Assembly (NCBI GenBank): GCA_036971475.1
Contig: JBAIZL010000002.1
Coordinates: 166,959,714 to 167,023,713 of the forward strand
Source: Prosapia bicincta
Lineage: Eukaryota > Arthropoda > Insecta > Hemiptera > Cercopidae
Reading direction: 5' to 3'
Length of the DNA: 64,000 nucleotides
This document shows, piece by piece, positions 46,575 to 58,183 of the stretch (its first letter is position 1; each line of letters starts with the position of its first letter). The notes under the pieces were generated by a model. That model saw only the letters and a program-made list of their open reading frames with translations. It ran no database searches and was not told the DNA's origin. The translations under genes and the position numbers were made by a program.

Positions 46575-47967
46575 ATAATAAAATACACATAAAAGTCTGC
46601 AATAGTAATATAATGATATATTGTAACGTTTGTAAGTTATTTATCATTTAATACTTAACTTGTAGACCTTTTTGATTTTGTAACACTATTACAAGATTCT
46701 TACACTTATAAATAACAGTATTAATTACACCTTCAAGCACTTACTGCACTACACAACGAAAGAAGTAGATGATATTTAGAGGCATGACATATCCGCCGGC
46801 TCTTATTTAATTTATTTTTAGGATAATTGCAACTAAGAAACTGTGAAACTGTTGAGTGGTTATTATACACCATATTATTTTATGTCAAGAGTAAATATGT
46901 TTCTATGCTTACTACGAGTGCATATGAATTGACATTAATATTATATTTGGCAAGAGCTACGTTAGGTCAACGAATTAATTCCTGTCATTACATAATACTT
47001 ATTCTAGTTATATATAGAAACATTTATGTCTGTAAAGTGCTACGTAAAGCTTAGTCCTCTAGTAATATAAAAATATAGGGAATACATAATTGTTTCCTCA
47101 GTTCTTAAGAACTATGATTTACAATAATGTTCAATAAGGAAATATAGTCTACAAATTTCCTTTTTGTTTTAAAATTATTTTTTAATAACATTTTTTCAAA
47201 ACAAATTGCATCTGGTTAAAGCTTAAGTACTAGATACAAATATCAGTGAAGTATTCACATCATTTAATGGATCTTCAGCTTTAAAGATGATAAATCATTA
47301 CACTTGATTTATTTCATTAGGGCTTTATTATTTCGTGCTAATTTTTTTTGGAATTCCTTACAATTAAAACAAAACCGTTTACCGTTTTAGATTTTAACGA
47401 ACAATAAAACTCCTTAAAATTGATAAATAAAATTAAGTGAAGCATAAATAAATGGTAGCCATTTTTTTTTTTTAATTTTTCAAGTGGTTTCAAGGAAACC
47501 AGCAATTTAGATATTTTTCAAGGAAAATATTTAAGAAAACATATAGCTTCGATGCAAAATAATAAAATAAACCCTGTTCCATCATTTCCATCTGTCATTT
47601 GTCTCACATTTGTCCCAAACATTATTTCTATGGTTAGGTTTCAGTTTATTTCGTAAGTACGCATAATTTTATATCTAATATGCTTAACATTTATCCGTAT
47701 ACAGGCAAATACTTTAATTGTTTATTTACGATCTGGTTTAGTTTGTATCGTTATTCTTTTAATCATACTTTTGACTATTTTTCCTTAGTTTTCTTCACTT
47801 TAACCTAATATCCAGCTTTTCCATATTGTACACAAAACTCTTCACTAAATTATTCGCTACATTATTTTTCAAGTTTTATTACTTATTAAAAAAATAGTTG
47901 GTGGGTCAATTCTTTTTCTTTCGTAGGATATCTGTCAATTGCATGCTTCTTTAGTATAGTTCCTCAT

Positions 47968-47969
<2 letters not shown>
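46572..47969. other. AT-rich stretch without a recognisable gene
   Basis: A 75-codon frame at 46827-47054 shows no recognisable domain. No repeats of note. Confidence 0.5.
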
Positions 47970-48035
<66 letters not shown>

Positions 48036-48270
48036 ATATATTAAATATGGTGATATGTTTTCTTGTAATATAGTTAATAAATTAAAAATTTTCAAAAATG
48101 AGAATACTTTTAATGAATATATTTATTCAGAATCTTCAGGAAAATAATTATCCAATAAAAAAATTAAAAATTATATTCCTGAAGCTGCTGGTATTATTTT
48201 ACCGGCGAAAAGCTTTGAATAAATATATTCATTAAAGGTTTTCTTGTTTTTGAAATATTTTTGATTTATT

Positions 48271-48322
<52 letters not shown>
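47970..48322. repeat. Penelope-type hairpin flanked on both sides by (TA)n
   Basis: Seen: (TA)n 47970-48026, hairpin 48040-48270, (TA)n 48276-48322. The left arm AAAAATGAGAATACTTTTAA, TGAATATATTTATTC is inverted in GAATAAATATATTCATTAAA, GGTTTTCTTGTTTTT. The right part holds an intact hammerhead-like tail, while the left arm has lost it after CCTGAAGAT. A shorter relative with the same outer sequence (TTAAATATGGTGATATGTTT) lies at 55471-55607, again between (TA)n tracts. Confidence 0.8.
48175..48220 (+). ncRNA. Hammerhead-like motif in the 48-kb hairpin
   Basis: AUUC, CUGAAGC, U, stem II GCUGGUA with UACCGGC (7 bp, one G-U), GAAA, minimal stem III AG-CU type, U, then GAAU, which pairs perfectly with the opening AUUC. 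The last core A is C here. Confidence 0.45.
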
Positions 48323-48325
<3 letters not shown>

Positions 48326-48450
48326 CACATATCCTACAATATCAGGAAAAACGGAAAATATTTATTTTCGTTGAATAATATTTTTTGTATCGAAGTAAAT
48401 TTTACAATAAAACAGTTTAATATTCTACATTTACATATCATTTACATTTT

Positions 48451-48576
48451 TGAGGTGTAACGTAGCAGTCCTCCTCGTGGGACACCCTGGGTAACGCTAA
48501 TTCTGCTACAGCGATCTCCGAAGTCCATGAACCGGCCCCCTGTGCCAAGTAGGAAGAATGGTCGGCGAAAATCTCT
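48451..48576 (-). pseudogene. LINE reverse transcriptase motif B scrap
   Basis: Seen on the minus strand in one frame: RDFRRPFFLLGT, then FGDRCSRISVTQGVPRGGLL followed by RYTSKM. The pattern V-T-Q-G-V-P-x-G-G-x-L is RT motif B of LINE proteins (usually followed by S-P-L-L-F, lost here), and the preceding L-R-D-R-type residues are in the expected place. The segment is distinctly GC-richer than its surroundings. The upstream 100 bases are probably RT too, but decayed. The clade is not assignable. Confidence 0.55.
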
Positions 48577-48699
48577 TCATATGTCCCTAACTACAGTCAA
48601 CACCACAGAATATAGTCAGTCTATATTGGGAGGCTGGACGTCGAATGGCAGAACAGACACGGATAAGCGTTCGATAAAGTAAAGTAAGTAAGTACATTC

Positions 48700-50894
48700 A
48701 CAAATCTGCCAGGTCAATATTAATATATTTAGTACTATAATTTTCTGATATTCATTGTATTGCCAACTGTACAGCAATGGTACGAATGACAAAGTCCAAG
48801 ATATTAAAAATTTCTACTTTTTAAATTACTTTTATTCATTCAGGATTAAGCTCACAATATTTCTAAGTAGCAATAGCATTCTTAAAAGCCAAAGACAGTT
48901 TATAGCGTCTGCTATTCATCCTATACACTCGTATCCTTGTCTCAGGAATATAAAATCTTTACAACTCCCTATGCAATGATTACTTTTCAATCACTCTGAA
49001 AGAATAAAACCTTTTAGAGAAGCAATATCCATCAGGAGTAAATTCTTTATTTATAATAGCTGGTGCTTCTTAAAACATCTTGTTTTAATCCCATTTCGAT
49101 TTACATTTATATGTCCTCCCCATCCTGCCTTGAAATCAATGCTTTTATTTAAGAATATGCATTAGTTATTTTTTCCCTTTTTACAAGTCTTTGACTTCAC
49201 GCTTTGGGCAATATTTCTATTTCTGAACTAAACTATTTCTTTTTATGAACTAATTTGAATTTCTGTTTGTTTCAACAAGTGTTATTTTAATTTTCCCTAT
49301 GATATTCTAATATTTTTCATAACAAACAAAATGCATTTCTATGTTAGTAGCTCTATAAATTGTTCAATGTAAATTAGTGTTGAAGTAATACTATAGTCGA
49401 ACTACAATAGAATTTTCTACTGTAAATTCCAAAGTCTAAATTTCATTCAATTCTAGAATAATCTTTTAATTGAACAGATTATGAAAGTTCCGACAAATTT
49501 CTATTTAACTTGAAATTAACCAAAAACTAAGATACAGAGTGTGTAGAGATAAGAATACTGTAATCCATAATCTAATTAAAGGAAAATGTGATTTAAACAG
49601 GTTACAAATATATTTTTTTTTTAATCGAAAGAGAATGTAGTTAAACCTTATGAACGATCAATATTTGAATAAAAACGTAATAAAGGTTTATGATGAGTGT
49701 GTTTCAGGTTAACGACAGATCACAGATCAATTAACCCTGATAGAAGTACCCTCTATTTATAGATTCTCTAACCTAAAATCCTTTTCAAGAGCTAAAAGTT
49801 TAAAAACTTTATATTAAGTCATAATTTACCATTTTTACATTCATAAATAATTTTAATAATATTAATAAAATAAAAAATTCGTATTCCTAATAAATATTTA
49901 TAAGTCAAATTACACACTCAATAGAGTTTAAGGAAATAATAACTTGAAAGAATATAAGAAGGAAATAATTAAAATTCAGTAACCTCATGAGAGCTTTAAC
50001 GTCCTTCTATTAGAGGCACGAAAATATATAAAAATACAGGTGGTAAGAAATATCAGTTAATCTATTAGCAATTAAATTTATAAATTTAAATTCTAAAGCA
50101 GAAATGTGAACAACATATATTCACAAAAAGAGCAATTTATTTAAAAATTCTGATAAATAATTTAGGTAAATAAAAAATGGTAGAAGAATACGATTATGTA
50201 TACTTAATACTTGTTACGTCAAAATGCATCCTCGCTCAAAACCTACAAGTAATTGTCATTGCCCTCAAGCCATTGCCATTGTATTTTGGGAGGTTTGCGA
50301 AATAAACAAATAATGTTTGAAGCAACCTTGTTTTATTTAATATTAATTCATTACTTTTAATGATTTTAAAGTGATGTTATAATACGGTGAGCTTTAAATA
50401 TATCTAATTTAAAAAATATATATATTTCTATAAACGATATACAAAAGTTTACTTCTATGTAGCCCATATATAGAGCTTAAAGTTTACATATAAAGATAAA
50501 TTGAAGTGTTAGTAGCATTAGTTGTTTTAAAAAATAAATAGAAAATATAATTTCGTAAAATAAGCAATTCTAATATAACATACAGTTACTTTATATGATT
50601 CAATTCAAAGAAACATTTCTTACTCTTACTAAATTCGAGGATATGATTTTGTAGTTAAGATAATAAATAGTTCCACGTGTGCAATATAGTTTGTTACAAA
50701 TAGCTCGACCTTAAATTTTATGTTGATGGAATGTATTGCAACCACTTATTACATAAATTAGATGAGATGTTTCTAATGTACACACAACACTTCACACATG
50801 CCCTTTAAGTCTCAAACTAACTGTGTTTTCGAATATTGTTTTTATTTTAAAATTAATAGATGTAGCAGCTTCACCAACACCTTCAAACATAAAC
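48700..50894. other. AT-rich stretch without a recognisable gene
   Basis: No coding signal was recognised. If the next candidate exon is real, this is intergenic sequence downstream of its gene. Confidence 0.5.
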
Positions 50895-51116
50895 TTAAAT
50901 AATGTATTCAGGAACAGAGGCGTATAAAACTGTCAGAACGTAAGGGCATTTCGACTGTTTGAGTTCGGATATTTCCGTGAACTTGTGGTACTCTTGTGAG
51001 AGAATTATAAAGCTTGGCACGATGTCAATAAATTTACATTTACTGTAATAGCCCACGCACGATTTGGTGCCTGTTTGTGGTATATACACAGTTCCGTTTT
51101 GACAGTTGTCGAAGCG
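50895..51116 (-). CDS. Candidate terminal exon of an unknown gene
   Basis: Seen on the minus strand: an acceptor-like ATCCGCTTAG at 51117, then 74 in-frame codons ending in TAA (50895-50897), with AATAAA about 50 bases past the stop (near 50840). It reads RFDNCQNGTVYIPQTGTKSC followed by VGYYSKCKFIDIVPSFII and ends LTVLYASVPEYII. Codon choice is balanced, with many C- and G-ending codons, unlike chance frames here. Four cysteines and a hydrophobic stretch suggest a secreted or membrane protein, but the family was not recognised. The pyrimidine tract before the acceptor is weak. If real, Keap1 exons farther right would have to flank or contain this gene. Confidence 0.35.
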   Translation of the reverse strand, partial: RFDNCQNGTVYIPQTGTKSCVGYYSKCKFIDIVPSFIILSQEYHKFTEISELKQSKCPYVLTVLYASVPEYII

Positions 51117-52956
51117 CTAAGCGGATATAATAAATGATACATTTCATTGCAATTTTAAATATAACAATATTTAAGGGAATAAACCTCGCAGAAAATACTT
51201 TATCACCAACATATTTGTATCTAATATGTTCAGTGTAAAGTTACGGCGGTCTTGTCCGTGACGGAAAAACGAGGAATATACTTTAAAAGTACAAACCTCG
51301 TCAGATTAATGGAAGTAGATAAAACGTTGTATTCTATTAAAATAAAATATTTGTAATTTAAAATACTGGAAGATGGCCAATACCACTGGTTCGTATCTCA
51401 CTAACGCTAAACCCGTTAAGGGTATTTACTACAGATATTGCAAATATTTCGTCTTAGAACTACTAACTATTTATTAAATATCATTAAAATTATATATTTA
51501 AACAAGAAGTAAAATGTACTTTAGTGATGTTATGCTTATATACGATTTTGTGTGATATATATTTAAATGTTTTGGCTTGTTTGTTTTAAGTAATATTTAA
51601 AATATGTTTCTATATTATTAATTTTCATTTTTCCTTTTAAAACCATGCTCATTTCATTTCTAAATTTCCTTTAATTTGGAATCACTAAGAATCCGTAGAA
51701 GTACTTAGGTATTAGGTACGGTGTACATGTGCCTCTGGTCTCCCAAATAACATAATTACTGCACGATTAATGCAATTAAAATTAAGTATTTTTATAAGTC
51801 AAGTATTATTGTCATATTAGAAAAATAATTTTTGAACATAAATAGTCTATAAATATGATACATTTCAAATATTGTTATAAAAAAATATACGTCAATAAAG
51901 GAACTAAGTGTTTAAAATATTTACCTCCATGTGATAAATATATCAACACAAATATCCCTTCCACACCAAACTATATAACAGAATTTTATGAAATACATTT
52001 TAAACTATAAAATAAACATATAAATGTTTTGTTGTTTGAAAAATTATTAGAATAATAACAAATCACCATTCTCTAAAAACATTACTGTCCATCAATACTG
52101 CGTGCGTACTCTAATTAACTATTCAGATTCACATTTAGGTTAGGCTATAAAACAAAAGAAATTCTTAGACAAATCTATATAATTGTTTGAAAAACAAATT
52201 GTGGAGAAAACGTTCAAGTTACTTGACAGATTTTCAAATCATTGGCATTAGTATTGAGAAAGATTAATGAAACAAGAAACAAGGGTAATTGTCATCTTAT
52301 TAAAAATAACAGACTTGAAACTCGGCGATGGCCAGGCTACGAGGAATTATTGGCCAATGTGTGAGCTACGAGGAGTTTTTGTCAGTTCATCCTAAACTGT
52401 TAACAAATGTAACAACGTACAACGTTTATGTGGCTTGGGAAACGTGGTTTGAAAATGAAATGTCAGATGTCACAGTTAACAATACGTCAAGGCCTGTCTA
52501 GCATTCGTGTATTTTTTTCCAAATCTTCACTTTGTGCCAAATACTTTGTGCACTTTATTGTTTATACAGGTGTTTCTTGTTTCATTTTACCCGAAGCACT
52601 TAGGTTCGGTAAATAAGGCTAATTAAAGGCAAAGATTATAACTATATCTCAGTACTGGTTTAAGCACTTACTAGCTTTGTAAGCATCGTCATACTTGAAG
52701 ATATTCGAACTGTTCGATTATTTTACAAAAAACATATACTGAATAAAAATATTTGAAAGATTATTCTGTGGTTTATGCATCTTTTAAAATAAAAACCGTT
52801 AAAAGTCATAGTTTTTAAATAGTTCATAGAGTACAAGAAAGAAAACTAATACAAATGTGTTGTCCTTCAGCAATTTGTGATGTTAGATAGAAGTGAGACA
52901 TTAAAGTAAAATTTAAAGTGTAATGAAAATGGTAATAAAAATTATTTATTTTATTG

Positions 52957-52961
<5 letters not shown>
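51117..52961. other. AT-rich stretch; one 57-codon open frame of mixed composition at 52328-52501 (+)
   Basis: The frame at 52328 starts in a good context (GGCGATGG) and encodes MARLRGIIGQCVSYEEFL and more, ending in TAG. It is GC-richer than its surroundings but unrecognised and has no partner exon. Otherwise nothing was seen. Confidence 0.3.

Positions 52962-53012
<51 letters not shown>
52962..53012. repeat. (TA)n microsatellite
   Basis: About 25 TA units. Confidence 0.95.
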
Positions 53013-53016
<4 letters not shown>

Positions 53017-54354
53017 TGAAAATATTCCGTCTATAGTAAACATATTATTTCTGAGACTTCGAGTAAAACTCGAATCACAAATAAGACGTTTGTGTACTTA
53101 TGATGCGTCATGAAGCGTGGACAAAAATATAGCCTTAATAAAAGATTTTATAACAAAAGGGGAAGGTAGAAGAGATCTAGGAAACCTCCCACAAAGTTTG
53201 GAGTTACTTGAAAGGTGTTATTCGGCTGCGTGACAAGGTCTGTGTTGTTGACATGAATAGCTCAGACAGGTGTAGAAAAAGAGCCAAAGAGGTTATCCTT
53301 TTAAAATGATACACAACTCTATTTTGAAAACCATATGTTGGAATATATAATTCTATTTTGAAATCCGAAGTTTATCTAGAGAAAATGATTTAAACTTTAA
53401 CAAGTACAGACTATATTTCGATAGTTTTCTGCAAAAATCGTTTCAATTTTAATTCACTGATTTGTAAACAAAAACAAATTGTCGGAATAAAGTTTAGATG
53501 TTGTTCAATGAGTTTAGGTGAGAAATCTAGAGCTGAAACAAATTGATACGAGATTAAAAAGTTTAGATATTTTTTCAAACCTAGTCTAAAAAAATTATAA
53601 AATATTCAGAATATTAACTATGTTAAAAAAAAAAAATATACAAGCATTATTGAAATCACTATTCGCTTTATATCGGTTGTAAAATTCATTGATACTCGTA
53701 TCTAGTAGGATCTAATATAAATTCATGTAGTTACTACGCTGCAAAAATTTCTAAAATCATGACAATGAACCATGGTTTCTACCACATTCTTTCTTAATAC
53801 TCTATTTGGCTTAAAAAATTGCCACAATGTACTATGGATGTGTTCTGTGCTTTAATAATAATTCATCAAACATTTGTCATCGAGATCATTAATAGTTTTT
53901 GCAATTATTAAATGTATCCTATTTGAGCCACCCATGTATTTCTACAAATTATTTTGTTTGCATCATTATTTCAATCGTAGACAAAACTTAAACCTTCATT
54001 GGTTCTGTAACGTAATCATCTGTGTAATACAAACCAAGCAATGTGTGAGCTAGGCCCACAAATATAGTAAGAAACCCACAATTATTTTCCTCATGCGTAG
54101 TGACTGCTTTAAAGTATAATAGTTCACGTTTTAGTTATTATAAGATAACCAACACTAGTTACGTCTAAAACATAGAACGTATAAAATGTTCTGCGTTAGT
54201 CTGAATAATGATTTTTGAAGTAACATTGGTACGCGTTTAACAAAGACTCTAAAACCGAGAGCCTTGCAAAATAAAATTTAATGCGGTCAATGAAAATGAT
54301 CCAAATAGTCGTAAGCATTTTACCATTATGGTAACTCTATATTTTAGCGAATTG

Positions 54355-54356
<2 letters not shown>
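53013..54356. other. AT-rich stretch without a recognisable gene
   Basis: Nothing recognised on either strand. Confidence 0.5.
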
Positions 54357-54395
<39 letters not shown>

Positions 54396-54449
54396 TAATA
54401 TTTATATATAATAACTTATACTATAATATACTTGAACATATACTTGTTG

Positions 54450-54542
<93 letters not shown>

Positions 54543-54572
54543 TTGCGTGTGCCTGTGTGTGTGTGTGTGTGT
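54357..54572. repeat. Cluster of (TA)n, (TATG)n and (TG)n microsatellites
   Basis: (TA)n at 54357-54391 and 54456-54506, then TATG-interrupted TA to about 54540 and (TG)n at 54551-54572. The open frames on both strands here are repeat artefacts. Confidence 0.95.
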
Positions 54573-55309
54573 TATGTTGGTTTGTGTACGCTTCAAAACC
54601 TTAGAAAGTTCTGAACTGCATGGGCAACCTGCTTCAAAGGTTGTTTATAACTTAAGATAAACAAATTTTTGTTAGTAACATAAGAGAAAACAGGTTTTTC
54701 ACAAGAAGCTGTGTAGTAGTAAATGCGTCATCTGCAGCGTGGGCTAAACTCGTACTAGATAATTACAACCATATGATAAATAATATCTGTTTACAACTAC
54801 ATTGTTTATCAATAGAAACAAACTTTTACATTGGCATCCAATTTAGAATTAGATCTGAATTAAATATTCATCTGAATCACGTCCTAAGTACAGGTTATTT
54901 GGGAAAGCCAGCTTCACCCGAGATGCGACTGCTTAATTTGACGGAGATTGCCCTATGAACAGAGTTGCAACATCGGCGATCCCTAGGCGTTTGTCCAATC
55001 AAGCTGGTCCATATCAACACGAGAACAAAAGAGCAATTATGTTGGCATAATGTAATTTGTAAATGACGGAGTTTGGGAAATCTTCTTTTTGCATGCGCCA
55101 GTATGAAGTTGGGAAATATTTCTTATCAGATTGATGCTGGCAACGGTACTATGAATAAACTACACAGCCTTGGCTCTGCATAGTCTTTGCCTCTGACGTA
55201 TTGCTAAATTAAACGTCTTTTATGTTACAGCTATGTATCAAAGAATAGCGGGCCAGGTTACAGCTGGTTAGTACATATAATTAGGGCTATTTATACTTTA
55301 GTGTATATG

Positions 55310-55317
<8 letters not shown>
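54573..55317. other. GC-richer island (54900-55200) of unknown nature
   Basis: The segment from about 54895 to 55195 is less AT-biased than its flanks and lacks an obvious frame or repeat. It could hold an exon, a regulatory region or an old transposon piece. I cannot tell which. Confidence 0.35.
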
Positions 55318-55386
<69 letters not shown>

Positions 55387-55406
55387 TTATATATATATAT
55401 ATTTAT

Positions 55407-55472
<66 letters not shown>

Positions 55473-55602
55473 TATGGTGATATGTTTTTTTGTAATATAG
55501 TTCATAAATTAAAAATATTTCAAAAAAAAAACTTTTATTGAATATAATTATTTATAAATATATACATTAAAAGTATTCTTGTTTTTGAAATATTTTTAAT
55601 TT

Positions 55603-55636
<34 letters not shown>

Positions 55637-55641
55637 GATAG

Positions 55642-55705
<64 letters not shown>
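55318..55705. repeat. Large (TA)n array with an embedded hairpin remnant
   Basis: (TA)n at 55318-55470 and 55609-55705. The 137 bases between (55471-55607) share TTAAATATGGTGATATGTTT, TGTAATATAGTT and TTCTTGTTTTTGAAATATTT with the hairpin at 48036-48270, but lack its middle, including the hammerhead-like part. Confidence 0.85.
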
Positions 55706-55710
<5 letters not shown>

Positions 55711-57780
55711 CAATTATAATAATTAAGTAGCAAAATAACAATATCTATCTTTTAAATTACTTAACCTGCTAGCGTATGTAGTTCCTAATGCACGTACTAA
55801 AGCATGGCTATAACCGTTAAAGTGAATGTTTACAAGCATGGGTTTTAATGGAATCTTATGTAACGACCCAATAAAGAGAAAATCCCAACTGCTTAGCAAG
55901 ATCGAAAATGGAATTACCAAGCAATACAAATTAAATTAATTTTGTGTACGGAAAAAGCAAATATTCAACAAATTGCTCAGTTCTCTAAAACGTACGTTAA
56001 ATATGGTAAAATCCGATTTTGAAAATATTGTACACGATCATGCAATTGAAAACACTATTAAAACTGCATTTTATTCTGCTAATAAAATATATTTTGGACA
56101 TTAGGTATAAAACTAGAAATATTGAGTTATAAATTCTACAAAAACCTTAAATATAGAACGATTTTATTTTTAAAATAATAATACAAAACGAAAAAGTTAA
56201 CAACAATTATTAAGATTAAAAGCAAACATAAATGGAAAAGACGTTTTAACATCATATGTTCGTACCTAATCATTTACTAACATATGGTAATTTTATTCTT
56301 AATATTTAGAAAATTAGATTTCTGTAGTAAACCAATAATTATGCTCTACTATGAAAAAACAATTTAGAATATATGCAGAATCCACTTTTACGCACTATAG
56401 TATGCGAATATCTATAGTTCATCAGAAATTAACAAAACTTTTGAAAAAATACCAAATTTCTCCTTTCCGCAGTTAGCGATTTATAAATAGTGTTCAGGTG
56501 CTGAGTTTTAATAATGAAAAACAGCAGGAATTATCAACGGAGAAACATTTTCTTATTATAAACTTTTACAGGATAAGGGATCAAACATAGTGTTGCCACT
56601 ACCTACATATATTATGACACATTTTTTTAAGCAATGTAATTATTTATATATTATCCTACATTCTCTTGAATATGATTTTGATTTTATTTTGTTATGAAAC
56701 TATTATATTTTTATATGAGCCTGCTGAATGGATTATTTAATAAAATCCAGTCAATGATAGTTCTTCCTCAGTTACCCTTAACTCATGAGTTGTGAAATAT
56801 CTGTTACTCTAATGAAACATTCTGTGTCTCAACAGTCCATTAGTTGCTTTCTGTTCTGTGTGTTGGCTCCAGATAGATCGGTTCATAGTGTAATTTTGAA
56901 AATTATATAACAAATATTATAAAGATAAACGGTTCACATACATATAACCGTTTCTAACTCTTTAGAATTTTTTACTAGAAACAGAATACTAACATTGTGC
57001 GTTACAAAAAATTGTCACGAGATCAAATTTCTGTGCCTTCACACTGACATAAATATCCAACGGTTACATTTACAACTCACTGATTGAATGCAATGTAATT
57101 GCCTGAAATAATTACTTCTCATTTCGTTGTGATTGAGCTTTAAACCAAATGTATCCCCAGTTCTTCATATTAGTCTAACTTTGTAAGTTTTTAATTTCCT
57201 TCCTTTATTGTTACTGCAATTTTAATTCCAGTTGTTTTAATAGATTATTTGTTAGGAATGTGCTAAAAAATTAGGAAAATCTCAAAAAATGTATGTGTTG
57301 GAGTGTTTTACTTGAAACAAATTTATAATGTATGTAAACGGTTTTGTTGTATTCATAGAATTGAAATTTACTGTAGTCTCTCTTTGTGGTGTGTTTAGTT
57401 CGAGGCAGGTGTAGTATTTTCTCACAAGATATTGTCTCATACTGGTACATCTTACTAGTTCTCAAATTTTGCTTACCAGGGAATCTATTCTGTACAATTT
57501 CCATATTATAACAAAATCACAGTTGACAAGCTAAATATGATAATTTTAGTAATAGATGGTTTTTATGTATTGACCTATTGCCCCAAGAAACAATTTTATA
57601 ATAAATTTTAACTCCCATATACTGCATGTTAGTCATCTTGTGACTAATTACTCATTAATATATTTATTTATTACCTTTTGTTTGTTTTAGTGAAACCGTA
57701 TTCTTGTATTCATGGGCTGCAGTCTGTCTTGTTGTCTCTTGATTTTTGAAGTTCAATATGTTTGGTGATTCTTAATTAAT
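55706..57780. other. AT-rich stretch without a recognisable gene
   Basis: Nothing recognised. Chance frames only at 55723-55929 and 57271-57504 (-). Confidence 0.5.
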
Positions 57781-57844
57781 CACTTTAACATTATTTTATG
57801 ACTATCCGATCTTTAGATTTTGTAAATTAGTGAAAACCTATTAG

Positions 57845-57898
57845 GACAGAACGTTTTCGATCGCTACGTGGCGATTTTCTTCAGTGTCTTCTGCTTGA
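57845..57898 (-). ncRNA. Hammerhead-like motif, left arm
   Basis: Minus strand: GACA, CUGAAGA, AA, stem II AUCGC-CACGUA-GCGAU, C, GAAA, short stem III AA-CG-UU, C, then UGUC, pairing perfectly with GACA. The two bases between core and stem II and the opposing C are non-canonical. Confidence 0.45.
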
Positions 57899-58076
57899 AG
57901 TTATTGGTTTAAGAGGGGATGGTTTTAAAGACAGGTTTTCGGTAATATCAAAGAGTATGTGTGATTGTTATTGGGTATTAAACGAACAACCCCAATACAA
58001 ATCACATATACTCTTTGATACTATCGGAAACATGCCTTTAAAAGCTTCCCCGACTAACCCAAATTCTTCAAGCAAA

Positions 58077-58120
58077 AGACACTGAAGAAAATCGCCAAAG
58101 CGATCGAAAACGTTTTGTCT
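58077..58120 (+). ncRNA. Hammerhead-like motif, right arm
   Basis: AGACA, CUGAAGA, AA, stem II AUCGC-CAAA-GCGAU, C, GAAA, short stem III, U, then UGUCU, pairing over five bases with AGACA. Only the stem II loop differs much from the left-arm copy. Confidence 0.45.
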
Positions 58121-58183
58121 CAGTTAGTTTTCACAAATTTACTAAATTTAAAGTTCGGATAGTCATAAAATATTGTTAAAGTG

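Larger units (their letters stand above)
57781..58183. repeat. About 400-bp Penelope-type hairpin with a hammerhead-like motif in each arm
   Basis: Seen: the left arm from CACTTTAACATTATTTTATG and GACTATCCGAT is inverted at the right end as ATCGGATAGTC-like sequence and CATAAAATATTGTTAAAGTG. The match runs through the whole 400 bases, meeting near 57985 between two TACTCTTTGATA-type blocks. Mismatches are scattered over the arms, so the two halves have aged separately. Each arm carries CACTGAAGAAAATCGCC and GCGATCGAAAACGTT. No coding sequence is present. Confidence 0.8.

Noticed and set aside
54402..54614. Tyr/Ile-repeat frames on both strands
   Set aside because: They are translations of (TA)n and (TG)n microsatellites.
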